Source: JADJQU01 sp035490315 (GTDB lineage: Bacteria; Planctomycetota; UBA1135; GCA-002686595). Taken from it: 50,528 nt of DNA. A program made the position numbers and the translations under genes. The stretch covers positions 1-50,528 of the forward strand of contig DATHET010000075.1 in NCBI GenBank assembly GCA_035490315.1, in the 5' to 3' direction. Shown piece by piece: positions 8,797-16,798 of this stretch (position 1 is the stretch's first letter; each line of letters starts with the position of its first letter). The notes under the pieces were generated by a model. It had not been told where the DNA came from and searched no databases. It saw only the letters and a list, made by a program, of their open reading frames with translations.

Positions 8797-9198
8797 ATGC
8801 AACGACTCGGGGTCGGCAAATGCCGCGCTCGCAGCAGGGCCGGAATGACAGTGCTGGAGGTCACGATCGCCTTGGCGATCACGTCCACCGTGCTGCTCGC
8901 TTCCGGGGCTGCCTTCATGTCGAGCATTGCGTCGGTCAACAGCGCTCAGCGCACCAGCCGCGGCGCGCTCTTCGCGCAGACCGTGATGGAGGACCTCGCC
9001 GCGCAGCCCTACGCGAACCTGGCGGCCTTCAACGGCAACACCATCTTCGACGAAGCCAACGCGGCCGACTCGCACTTCTCCGTCGGTCTCACGGTCTTCA
9101 CCGCGGCGGTGGACCTGATCCAAGTACGAGCCGTGATCCGGGATCTGCACACCGGCCGCGAGCTGGGCAGGCTGACGACACTGAGGGCGAACCGATGA
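8797..9198 (+). CDS. Type IV pilin-like minor pseudopilin (GspI/PilV-like)
   Basis: The ATG at 8797 has a GGGGGA ribosome-binding site. The 133-residue product has a basic leader ending RSRAG, then MTVLEVTIALAI. This is a type III (prepilin) signal with Gly at -1, Met at +1 and the conserved Glu at +5 (E21), followed by the hydrophobic N-terminal helix. The mature part is short (~115 residues) with ALFAQTVMEDLAAQPYANL, resembling PilV/GspI minor pilins. It would be cleaved by a prepilin peptidase not encoded here. It overlaps the next gene by four bases (ATGA). Confidence 0.85.
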   Translation: MQRLGVGKCRARSRAGMTVLEVTIALAITSTVLLASGAAFMSSIASVNSAQRTSRGALFAQTVMEDLAAQPYANLAAFNGNTIFDEANAADSHFSVGLTVFTAAVDLIQVRAVIRDLHTGRELGRLTTLRANR

Positions 9199-9848
9199 AC
9201 CGCGCCAAGAACAACAGGCACGACGTTGGAGCTCGCGCGCCGCGCGCCGGACTCCGCTCGGGCTTCACGCTGGTCGAAACCGTGATCGCCCTGGTCATCT
9301 TCTCGGTGCTCGGCTACGGCCTCGCGATCGCGGCCGAGGTCGGCAAGAGCTCGCAGATCACCGTCTCGCGCATCGCCACGGAGAATCATGCGCTGCGCGA
9401 AGCGACCAGCTCGCTCGCCAACGACCTGTGCTCGACCAGCGACGCGAACATCGCCATCGCCGCGCTGGCCGACGGCAACCATCGCGTGCGCTTCATGGTT
9501 CCGATCGACGATGCCGGCGTCGCCACCTGGGGAGTCTCCGACAGACGCCTCGGGCATACGCTGGCCACGCAGAATCGCGCGAGCTGGCTCTTGCAGTACA
9601 CGGTCAAGAACGTGGCGGTCAGCGCGGGCGTGGTCGACAAGCAGCTCGTGCGCCAGATCGTCGACGCCGCCTTTGTGGTGCAACGCGAAGACGTGATCGC
9701 CCACGGTCTTCGGCTCGGCACCGCGGTGCCGCCAGGATTCCAGGTGGTCAAGACCGGGGCGATGTGGGAAGTCACGCTTTCGACCGAGGGTCCCCTCGAC
9801 GCAAGTTTTGGAAATCGGACGGTAATCCATGTTAAAACTCGCAACTAG
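9195..9848 (+). CDS. Type IV pilin-like minor pseudopilin (GspJ/PilW-like)
   Basis: The start ATG overlaps the previous stop. The 217-residue product has an unusually long basic leader (23 residues, ending LRSG) and then FTLVETVIALVIFSVLG: cleavage after G23, Phe at +1, Glu at +5. The mature domain (about 190 residues) begins with the long N-terminal helix carrying IATENHALREATSSLANDL, as in PilW/GspJ proteins. The rest is strand-rich and not recognisable in detail. It overlaps the next gene by 20 bases. This is the second pilin-type gene in the plus-strand cluster, which lacks an obvious major pilin of GspG type. Confidence 0.83.
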   Translation: MNRAKNNRHDVGARAPRAGLRSGFTLVETVIALVIFSVLGYGLAIAAEVGKSSQITVSRIATENHALREATSSLANDLCSTSDANIAIAALADGNHRVRFMVPIDDAGVATWGVSDRRLGHTLATQNRASWLLQYTVKNVAVSAGVVDKQLVRQIVDAAFVVQREDVIAHGLRLGTAVPPGFQVVKTGAMWEVTLSTEGPLDASFGNRTVIHVKTRN

Positions 9849-11745
9849 CTCTGTGTTCCTGGGCCTTCGTCCTTGCCCGACGTCGCGCCGCGGCAGCGCG
9901 CTGATCAGCACGCTGGTGGTCTTCGTCGCGCTTTTCGGCCTGGTCTATGCCTCGAGCATGACCTCGGTCGCCGAGTCGAAGGATGCGCGCACGGCGATGG
10001 ACGACGTCCGCGCCGATCTGCTCGCCAGCGCGGGACAGGAGCGCGCCATGCAGTTCCTGGCCAACGCGGTCAAGAACACGAGCATGCACGATCCGATGCA
10101 GGGCTTGACCAACCTGTTCGCCGGCGGCACGACGATCACGCCTTTCGTCGGCGAGCCGCTGATGGACGGCGCCTCGCAGGTCGGCTCGTACACCGTGAGC
10201 ATCAACCTCGTCTCGTCGACGCCGACGACGCTGACCCTGGGAGTCGACGCCAGCGGATACCTGCCGGACGCGCCGGTGGACCTGTCCTCGGGTGAGCGGA
10301 TCGCATCCTGGCGCGCCTCGCGCACCACGCTGCGCTACAGCCTCGCGCCCAGCAAGGTGTTCGACTACGCCTACTTCATCAACAACTGGGGCTGGTTCTA
10401 CGGCAACACGATCCTGGCCAAGGGCAACGTGCGCAGCAACGGACAGTTCGACGTCGCGGGTTACGCTCCGACGGTCACGGGCCAGCCCTTGTACGACAGC
10501 GTCGCCTACTCGGGCGGCGCCGCGACGCTCAGCGGCTACCAGGACGACGACGGCAACGGTCTGAAAGACGGCAACGACGGCGGAGTCTGGTCCGGCTGGG
10601 ACATCACCGCCGCGCAGAACCTCAAGGGCAACGGCGGTCTGGCCAAGAACCAGCACGATTTCCAGGCCCAGGTCCCGATGCCGAATCTGTCGGACCTCGC
10701 GGCCTACGAGACCAGCGCCAAGGTGAAGAACAGCTCGATCACCATCGACGGCGTGAAGGTCTGCAATGCCGTGCTCGGCGACGAATCCGGCGAGAAGCAG
10801 AACCTGTACCTGGTGGGAACCGCGGCCAAGCCGATCGTGCTCAACGGGCCCGTCGTCGTGCGCGGCAGCGTGATCATCAGCGGCGTCGTCACCGGTCAGG
10901 GCGCGATCTACTCGGGCGGCAACGTGTACTGCCCGCAATCGGTGACCTACGCCAACCCTCCGACCTCGGTGCGGCCCGCGAACAACACGCAGGCCGCGAC
11001 GGAGGCCTGGCTCTCCACCAACTGGAACAAGGACTTCCTGGGCCTGTTCGCCAAGGAGAACGTCGTGGTCGGGAACTACACCGACTCGACCTGGCAAAGT
11101 TACGTCAGCGGCTGGATGGCCGACTCGATGAACAAGTCCGTGGAGGACGCAGGCCTCGACGGCATCCAGAACACGCGCAAGGGCCGCGACGGCGTGCTCG
11201 GCACCGCGGACGACGACCTGCTCGAGGGCGACGGGGTCTTCACGGTCGAGCGCTACACGACCAACGACGAGACCCTGGGCCTGATCCCGGCCGGCAAGTC
11301 GGTCGGGGACGTGATCCCGGGCACGGGCGAGGACATCGACGGCGACGGCGTGTACGACCCGGGCATCACCCTGTCGAGCGTGGCGGTTCCCGCGGCGCTG
11401 AACACGACCAACTGGGGCGGGAACATGCCCGTCGCCGGCGTCGCGAGCTACAGCAGCATCTCGAGCCTGTACGCGAATCAGCTGGACGCGGTGTTCTACA
11501 CCAACCACTCGTTCTGCTGGGTCGTGCTCGGCGGCGTCAGCGCCAAGATCAACGGCGCGCTGGTCAGCCGCAACGAGAACATCGTCTACGGCACGCCGAC
11601 GGTCGAGATCAACCACGACAGTCGACTGCTGGGCTCGAGCGCCAGCCTCGCGGCGGGTCTCTTGCCGCGCGAGATCCAGTCCGCGGAAGTCCTGCGCTGG
11701 GTGCGACTCGACCAGGATCCCAACCGCTACGTGGTGCATCCGTGA
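9829..11745 (+). CDS. Large PilX/GspK-like protein with bactofilin-like and calcium-loop segments
   Basis: The 638-residue protein has a prepilin-like leader (SRRG, then SALISTLVVFVALFGLV) with cleavage expected after G22. It lacks the +5 Glu, the pattern of GspK and PilX tip subunits. A helical segment (DVRADLLASAGQERAMQFLANAV) follows. The region near residues 180-380 contains short repeating hydrophobic turns (AKGNVRSNGQFDVAG; PVVVRGSVIISGVVTGQGAI; IYSGGNVYCP) that suggest a small beta-solenoid, as in polymer-forming or pilus-tip proteins. A glycine/aspartate-rich stretch (GVLGTADDD, EDIDGDGVYDPG) looks like calcium-binding loops. A second solenoid-like patch (VLGGVSAKINGALVSRNENIV) lies near the end. 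The likely role is a pseudopilus or pilus tip. Frame and overlaps are clear; the function of the distal domains is inferred. Confidence 0.7.
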   Translation: MLKLATSSVFLGLRPCPTSRRGSALISTLVVFVALFGLVYASSMTSVAESKDARTAMDDVRADLLASAGQERAMQFLANAVKNTSMHDPMQGLTNLFAGGTTITPFVGEPLMDGASQVGSYTVSINLVSSTPTTLTLGVDASGYLPDAPVDLSSGERIASWRASRTTLRYSLAPSKVFDYAYFINNWGWFYGNTILAKGNVRSNGQFDVAGYAPTVTGQPLYDSVAYSGGAATLSGYQDDDGNGLKDGNDGGVWSGWDITAAQNLKGNGGLAKNQHDFQAQVPMPNLSDLAAYETSAKVKNSSITIDGVKVCNAVLGDESGEKQNLYLVGTAAKPIVLNGPVVVRGSVIISGVVTGQGAIYSGGNVYCPQSVTYANPPTSVRPANNTQAATEAWLSTNWNKDFLGLFAKENVVVGNYTDSTWQSYVSGWMADSMNKSVEDAGLDGIQNTRKGRDGVLGTADDDLLEGDGVFTVERYTTNDETLGLIPAGKSVGDVIPGTGEDIDGDGVYDPGITLSSVAVPAALNTTNWGGNMPVAGVASYSSISSLYANQLDAVFYTNHSFCWVVLGGVSAKINGALVSRNENIVYGTPTVEINHDSRLLGSSASLAAGLLPREIQSAEVLRWVRLDQDPNRYVVHP

Positions 11746-12254
11746 GCGACGTGCGAAAAAGCCGCCGCAGCGGCGCGATCGTCGCGGCGGTCGCGCTCTG
11801 CGGTTCCATCGCGACGGCTCAAGTTAAGCCCGCCAACCCGGAACGAGTGCGGGGCGAGGATGAGACGCTGCTCATCGAGCGCAATCGGAATTCCATGCAC
11901 GATGGCGACCCGCTCGAGCTCGTCGGCCTGGAACAAGGGAACAACGACCTGCGATCGCGCACGCCGGCCCTCGAGCGCAGTACGCGTCAGGCCGCGGAGG
12001 TCGACGTCGACCAGAATTACGCGCGCACCCTGGCCATGTTCGAGACGGGCGAGACCTTCAGCACGCCGCTGGCTTCGCTGTCCTCCGAGCCGGCAGCGGC
12101 TCGCGCAGCCCCGAAACGCGCCGGCCCCGCGACCGACTTGAAACCGAGTCGAGCCGGCCTGCGCCTGCTGACTTTCGCGGTGCTCTTCGCCAGCTTCCTC
12201 GCGATCGCGGCCATGCTCTGGCGGCGCGTCAGCGAGCAGCGCGCCGAGGCCTAG
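11742..12254 (+). CDS. Small exported protein with C-terminal membrane anchor, unrecognised
   Basis: It starts at a GTG overlapping the previous TGA by four bases (GTGA), so it belongs to the plus-strand pilin operon. The 170-residue product has a signal-peptide-like start (IVAAVALCGSIATAQ, about residues 12-27) and a charged, probably disordered middle (ERNRNSMHDGDPLELVGLEQ). A C-terminal membrane helix follows (LLTFAVLFASFLAIAAMLW, about residues 143-162), with a short basic tail. I recognise no family. As the last gene of the cluster it may anchor or cap the preceding tip proteins, but this is only positional inference. Confidence 0.6.
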   Translation: MSDVRKSRRSGAIVAAVALCGSIATAQVKPANPERVRGEDETLLIERNRNSMHDGDPLELVGLEQGNNDLRSRTPALERSTRQAAEVDVDQNYARTLAMFETGETFSTPLASLSSEPAAARAAPKRAGPATDLKPSRAGLRLLTFAVLFASFLAIAAMLWRRVSEQRAEA

Positions 12255-12284
12255 CTCGTCGCCATCCCGGGCAGGAAGCCGGAC

Positions 12285-12473
12285 CTAACCGCGCTGGCCC
12301 GAAAGGATCCGCTGCTGGTTGGCGAGGATCTTCTGCTGGTTCTTCTGGATCAGCGCCTGATTCGCCAGGATCCGGTCCAGCTTGGCCTGGTTCCTCGTGA
12401 TCGTTTTCTGGTTGGCGAGAATCCGCTTCTGGTTGGCGATCACCGAGGACACCGAAGGAGTGGCTTGTTTCAT
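12285..12473 (-). CDS. 62-residue Asn-Gln heptad-repeat coiled-coil peptide
   Basis: This short ORF starts at an ATG at 12473. After ~12 residues the sequence consists of heptads ending in hydrophobic residues and carrying an NQ pair, for example ILANQKT, RILANQA and KILANQQ, with the ILANQ unit recurring at residues 18-22, 35-39 and 49-53. The register (Ile/Leu plus Asn every seven residues) predicts a regular parallel coiled coil with buried asparagines, and almost no other sequence constraint. It lies between the convergent pilin cluster and the chaperone lipoprotein gene. No signal peptide or helix for membrane insertion is visible. Similar NQ-repeat peptides may exist in other bacteria, but their role is unknown to me. 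The regular amino-acid periodicity argues it is truly translated. Confidence 0.6.
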   Translation of the reverse strand: MKQATPSVSSVIANQKRILANQKTITRNQAKLDRILANQALIQKNQQKILANQQRILSGQRG

Positions 12474-12589
12474 GCGCGGAATCTAGCGACCCGCCGCGAC
12501 GATTGGGAGCGGCGGCCGCGAACCCCGGATTGAAGCAATGCGTCGAGCCCGGAGTCCGGCACCCACTCTCCCGCCGCAGGCGCCGTGAA

Positions 12590-13627
12590 TCAGTGCGCGA
12601 CGCCGATCAGGCGGAAGAACGGATCGAGGTCGACGGAGTAGCTCTTGACCATCTCGGCGCGCCATTGCACGTACTCGAGATCGTCGACGGGATCCTCGCT
12701 CAAGCTCTTCTCGATCGCGGGCGCGATCTCCTTCCAGGGTCCGCTGAGCGGGACGAGCAGCTTCTCGACGCGCAGCATCAGGTGGCGGCCTTCCTCGGCC
12801 GAGATCGGCCCGGCGATCTGACCCTCGGGCGTCTTGAACGCGACCCGCGAGAGCTCGGCGTTCTCGTTCTTGATCAGCGTGACCCGCGCCCCGCCGGGTT
12901 CCTTGTCCTTGAAGCTGTGCAGCTCCTTGGCGAGGGAATCGAAATCTCGTCCGGCGGCGAGACCGGCGCTGAAGGCGTCGAGGGCCTTCTGGTCGCTGAG
13001 CTCGACCAGCCGCACCACGCGCCGCTCGTGGACCGCGGCCCAGGTACGCACCACGCGCTCCGCGACCAACTGGGCGATCGATTCGCGGCGCAGTTGCTTC
13101 CTGTAGTACTCGGTGTCGACGCCGAGCTCGGTGCGCAGGTGTTGAGCGATCGTGATGCCGCGACCCTGCCGCTCGAGGCTGTCGCCGAGGGCTTTCCAGG
13201 CGGACTCGAGCCGCTCGTCGACCATGGTCGGCGACACCGCGATCTCCTGGCGCTCCGCTTCGAGCAGGGCCAGGCGCTCGACCACCAGGCGGTCGAGGAT
13301 CTCGCGCGAGACGTCGCTCGAGCGCATCCAGGTGCGCGCGAGGAAGGAGCGCACGTCGATCGGCTCGCCCGAGACGAAGGCGATCGCCAGGTCGGGATCC
13401 GGCGTCGCCGGGTGCGGCGCGGCGGCCGGAACCGGCGGCGACTGACCCTGGATCGCGCTCTCGTCGCGCAGGGCTTCGCGCAGGCCTGCGTCGGGGAGCA
13501 CGCCCGGCTCGCTGGCGAGGCGCTCGCGCGTCGAGCTCGCGCAAGCGATCAGGAGCAGGCAGGTGCCGAGCGCTGCAGCTCGGTGTGCAAGGACGTTGTG
13601 CAAAATGGACCTCACCAGCGGGCTCAC
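12590..13627 (-). CDS. Parvulin-type peptidyl-prolyl isomerase lipoprotein (SurA/PrsA-like)
   Basis: I place the start at the GTG at 13627 that overlaps the upstream stop by four bases; a GTG at 13615 is an alternative. Either gives a short N terminus and a lipobox (LLLIAC), so the mature protein would be lipid-anchored. A SurA_N-like helical region follows (FLARTWMRSSDVSREILDRLVVERLALLEAE). The rotamase domain comes next: KALDAFSAGLAAGRDFDSLA, then GGARVTLI, then FKTPEGQIAGPISAEEGRHLM, the standard parvulin layout of helix, GG turn and G-I/P-G-H strand. It is the last gene of the long pseudopilin operon, where an exported folding factor for the pseudopilins would make sense. About 345 residues. 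Confidence 0.8.
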   Translation of the reverse strand: MSPLVRSILHNVLAHRAAALGTCLLLIACASSTRERLASEPGVLPDAGLREALRDESAIQGQSPPVPAAAPHPATPDPDLAIAFVSGEPIDVRSFLARTWMRSSDVSREILDRLVVERLALLEAERQEIAVSPTMVDERLESAWKALGDSLERQGRGITIAQHLRTELGVDTEYYRKQLRRESIAQLVAERVVRTWAAVHERRVVRLVELSDQKALDAFSAGLAAGRDFDSLAKELHSFKDKEPGGARVTLIKNENAELSRVAFKTPEGQIAGPISAEEGRHLMLRVEKLLVPLSGPWKEIAPAIEKSLSEDPVDDLEYVQWRAEMVKSYSVDLDPFFRLIGVAH

Positions 13628-15201
13628 CAGAAGTTGACGCGGCGGATTCGACCGACGCGATGGCAGGAGGGACAGTCGACGACCACCAGGCCAGCGCTGT
13701 TCGAGCCCTGGCCCGCCTGCTGTCCTTGCGGATTGGAGCGCGCGCTGCCGGTATTGATCATTTCGCGCGTGCCGGTCCCGCCGCAGTCGGGGCAGTTCGA
13801 CAGCTCTTCCTTGACGATCCGCAGGTCGCCGCCGTTTTCCGCGTAGAAGGCGAGCAGCCACTGCGCGCGCGCGTACGAAGTCCAGGTGCGCCAGAAGACT
13901 TCCTGCTCGCTCTCCTCGCCTTCCTTGGGTCCGGCCGCGGTTTTCTTCTTGGCCACTCTCTGCTGGTTCTCGAGGTAGCGCTTGATCTTGTCCTCGAGCT
14001 TGGCCCGTTCGGCTTCGGCTCCGGTCTTGGGCGCCTCGGCGGCCGGCGGCTTGTCCTTGCCGTATTCCTTGATCGCGGCGGCATCGCCGAGCAGCCAGGT
14101 GCCTTGGCCGTAGGAAGCGCGCTTGAAGCGCCCGCGCTTGCGCTCGTCCCACAGCTTCTTGACTTCCTCGGGCTTGACGCTGGCGCCGACCGTGCGCTGC
14201 AGGTCCTTGGTCACCGCGGAGAGCACGTCGTCCTTGAGCTTCTCCGTCGCGTAGTTGAGCCCGGCCTCCAGCGTCGCGCCCTCGAGACGCGCCTGCTGGG
14301 TGGTCAGGCGCTCGGACCACTTGTACCACTGCTGCACGACCATCTCGCGCATGGTCTGCAGCCTGGCCTTCTCGACCTGCTTCTTCTTGCGGTCGACTTC
14401 AGCGCGCAGGTTCGAGTCCGGCCACTTCTGGAGAAAGATCTCGAGGTCCTTCAGCGCCGCGTCGAACTGGCCGCGAGCGCGCTTCGAGTCGACCTGATAC
14501 AGGAAATCGAGCTGGACCTGATTCGCGGCCTTGAGCTGGACGCGATCGATGTTCGGCTTGACTCCATCGAGCTTGGGATCGAGCCTCAGGGCTTCCTTGT
14601 AGTGCTCGAGCGCGCGGGTGAAGTCGTAGATGCGCTCGCAGAACTTGGCCAGGTCGAACTGGCTCTGCGCGGACTGGGCATCGAGCTTCTCGGCCTCGGC
14701 GCGGTACAGCTCCTCGCGCGTGTACACGTCGAGGGCCGGCACGACCACGCTGGTCACCGCGCCGCTGATGCGCTTCTTCGGCACCGGCACGAGACGATCC
14801 GCCGTCTTCACGTAGATCTCCTCCTCGGTGCGGCTGACGATGCGGCCGATGATTTCCGTGCCGTCGTCGAGCATCAGACGATCGACCTCGACCGTCAGCT
14901 CCTCGCCCGAGTGGTCGACGTAGCCGAATTCCTCCAGCAGCTCGCCGGACTGCTTCGGCTCGAGCTGCTTCCAGGGCAGGCGCACCACGCCGCCGTTGTC
15001 CAGGCGTTGGAAAGCAACGCGCTCGCTGTCGTGGCCCGTGATGCGGCCCCACAGCGAGGAGCCGTCGACCAGCTTGAGCAGCATCACCTCGGTGATCGGC
15101 GCGGTCTCGCCCTCGGAGTCCTGGGCAGGTGCCGGGGCGGCGAAAGCGAGGCTCAACGCGAAGACCACGGCGGCCGGAATCGATCGAATCGGTTTCATCA
15201 T
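13624..15201 (-). CDS. Exported TPR-containing protein with C-terminal paired CxxC motifs
   Basis: It starts MMKP with a signal peptide ending APAPAQ. The start (15201) overlaps the upstream stop; the second Met at 15198 is possible too. The first ~130 residues hold two repeated SH3-like strand sets (MLLKLVDGSSLWGRITG; LMLDDGTEIIGRIVSR). A TPR region follows (LAKFCERIYDFTRALEHYKEALRLDPKL), then long charged helices (DRKKKQVEKARLQTMREM). The C terminus carries CPDCGGTG and CPSCHRVG, a pair of CxxC motifs resembling half of a DnaJ-type zinc finger. No enzyme is recognisable. I infer a periplasmic scaffold of the pseudopilus system. The operon position between the GspI-like gene and the parvulin lipoprotein is directly visible. 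Confidence 0.65.
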   Translation of the reverse strand: MMKPIRSIPAAVVFALSLAFAAPAPAQDSEGETAPITEVMLLKLVDGSSLWGRITGHDSERVAFQRLDNGGVVRLPWKQLEPKQSGELLEEFGYVDHSGEELTVEVDRLMLDDGTEIIGRIVSRTEEEIYVKTADRLVPVPKKRISGAVTSVVVPALDVYTREELYRAEAEKLDAQSAQSQFDLAKFCERIYDFTRALEHYKEALRLDPKLDGVKPNIDRVQLKAANQVQLDFLYQVDSKRARGQFDAALKDLEIFLQKWPDSNLRAEVDRKKKQVEKARLQTMREMVVQQWYKWSERLTTQQARLEGATLEAGLNYATEKLKDDVLSAVTKDLQRTVGASVKPEEVKKLWDERKRGRFKRASYGQGTWLLGDAAAIKEYGKDKPPAAEAPKTGAEAERAKLEDKIKRYLENQQRVAKKKTAAGPKEGEESEQEVFWRTWTSYARAQWLLAFYAENGGDLRIVKEELSNCPDCGGTGTREMINTGSARSNPQGQQAGQGSNSAGLVVVDCPSCHRVGRIRRVNFW

Positions 15202-15680
15202 TTCTGCTCCACGAACTGACGCCGCAGGCGCTCCGAGAAAGGGATCTCGCGCACGCACAGCGTCGTGAATTTCTTCTGCTTGCTTTCCCCGCCGCTCTTC
15301 CACGCCACCGTCACGTCGATGCGGTATTCCAGCGGCCCGCCAGGATAGTCCTTCTGCGAGGGATCCGCGCTCGCCCGAGCCGAATAGGTCACGTCCTCGC
15401 GGCCTGGAAGCGCCCTGGCCTCGATGTCGACCGGGGAGCCGACCGTGACCCGGTCGCCTGCGACCACGAGCGGGAACATGTGCTCCTCGAGGTCGGCGAT
15501 CACGGCCTCGATCGCCGAGGCGCCTTCGCTGCGCAGCGAAGCCGTGCGCGTCAAGGCGGCGCCGAAAGCGAGCAGGCCGAGCACGCAGCTCATGCCGAGC
15601 AGGAACAGGCCCATCGCGATCACGACCTCGACGATCGTGAAGCCGCCGCGGGCGTTAGCGGATCTGCGAGCCGGCTTCAC
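15198..15680 (-). CDS. Minor pseudopilin (GspI/PilV-like)
   Basis: It starts at a GTG at 15680, overlapping the upstream stop by four bases. The basic leader ends ARGG, followed by FTIVEVVIAMGLFLLGMSCVLG: cleavage after G13, Phe at +1, Glu at +5 (E18). The 160-residue protein has the length and the short C-terminal strand domain of GspI/PilV (VTVAWKSGGESKQKKFTT). In type II systems GspI nucleates the GspI-J-K tip complex. Here the I, J and K-like genes are adjacent in the order K-J-I (transcription order), supporting such a tip. Confidence is high for pilin class, moderate for the I assignment. Confidence 0.8.
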   Translation of the reverse strand: MKPARRSANARGGFTIVEVVIAMGLFLLGMSCVLGLLAFGAALTRTASLRSEGASAIEAVIADLEEHMFPLVVAGDRVTVGSPVDIEARALPGREDVTYSARASADPSQKDYPGGPLEYRIDVTVAWKSGGESKQKKFTTLCVREIPFSERLRRQFVEQK

Positions 15681-16798
15681 AGGTCCCAGTCCTCCTGGGA
15701 AAGTCGGATCGGGATTTCGCGCAGATAGGTCTCGCCGAAATGGACCCGCGCTCCCCGCTCGTGGTTCGCCGCGCGGGTGCCGCGCATGCCGCGCTGCACG
15801 GCGACGCTGCGGCCGGTGACGCTGGAGAGCTTCATCCACTCGCCGTCGATCTTGACGAAGGCGCCGGCCGTGGTCGGCAGGCGCTTCTCGTCGTCGACGA
15901 GCATCGTGTTCGCGCCGAGCGGCAGCACCTCGGCCAGCCGCGTGCGGCGCTGGGCTTCGCGCGGCCGCTCGAACTCGAGCTCGAGTCGGACGCGGCGCGG
16001 CAGCAGGGCGCGTTTCTTCGCCTTGGGCATGCCGGCGCCGGGTTCGTTCCAGGTGTGCACCGTCGCGTTCGGCCGCGCCTTGCGCCACGCGTCCCACGAG
16101 GTCGCGGCGTCGCTGAGCTGATCGCCGAGGTGCCAGCCCTCGCCGAGGCTGGTCGTCTGGGTCGCGAACTCGAACCCGAACCACAAGAGACCGCCGGTGA
16201 CTTCGTTGAGCACGCCCGGAGTCGGCTCGCCGCTCTTGGAAAAGAAGCGCGTGTCGAAGAAGGAAAGATCGCGATTCGCCGACGGCACGGCGTTGGCTTC
16301 GTCGCGCGCTTGCGCGATGTGCTCGCCGCGCAGGAGCAGGCCCTCGGACCAGCGATCGATTTCCTTCTTGCCCTTGTAGGCGGGAACCACGACCCAGACG
16401 ATCTCGAGCAGGCCCTGGTCGGGAAGCTTCTCGGTCGAGCGCGCTTGCAGGCGTGCGAGCTCCGCCGCGGAGGCGTGGCGCACGAAGCGCAGCCGCGGCC
16501 AGAGGGTGTCGACCGCGTCGTCGGCATTGGTGTCGAAAAGCACCCACTCCGCGAGGAAATCGCCGCGACCACCACCATCGACAGCCGCGAGGTCCCTGGC
16601 CAGGAGCTCGCCGATCGCCGACGACTCTTCGACCCGCGCGCGCCGCGATTCGCTCTTGTCCCACACGCCGATGAAGCCGCGCATCACGGCGAACACCGAG
16701 GCCATCAAGAGCGCGAGCAGGCCCACGGCGACCACCAGCTCGATGATGGTCAAGCCGCGCTTCGCCGCCCTGCTCCGTCGATCGCGAGCGAGGATCAT
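15677..16798 (-). CDS. Minor pseudopilin (GspJ-like), enlarged
   Basis: The ATG at 16798 overlaps the stop of the GspK-like gene. The leader ends AAKRG, followed by LTIIELVVAVGLLALL: cleavage after G15, Leu at +1, Glu at +5 (E20). The protein has 373 residues against ~200 for typical GspJ. The first half has the GspJ-like SSAIGELLARDLAAVD helix. The C-terminal third (about residues 310-358) holds a module FVKIDGEWMKL followed by RGMRGTRAANHERGARV. That module recurs in the neighbouring 1,693-residue protein. The shared module suggests these two subunits interact or share a surface ligand; that is inference. Confidence 0.78.
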   Translation of the reverse strand: MILARDRRSRAAKRGLTIIELVVAVGLLALLMASVFAVMRGFIGVWDKSESRRARVEESSAIGELLARDLAAVDGGGRGDFLAEWVLFDTNADDAVDTLWPRLRFVRHASAAELARLQARSTEKLPDQGLLEIVWVVVPAYKGKKEIDRWSEGLLLRGEHIAQARDEANAVPSANRDLSFFDTRFFSKSGEPTPGVLNEVTGGLLWFGFEFATQTTSLGEGWHLGDQLSDAATSWDAWRKARPNATVHTWNEPGAGMPKAKKRALLPRRVRLELEFERPREAQRRTRLAEVLPLGANTMLVDDEKRLPTTAGAFVKIDGEWMKLSSVTGRSVAVQRGMRGTRAANHERGARVHFGETYLREIPIRLSQEDWDL

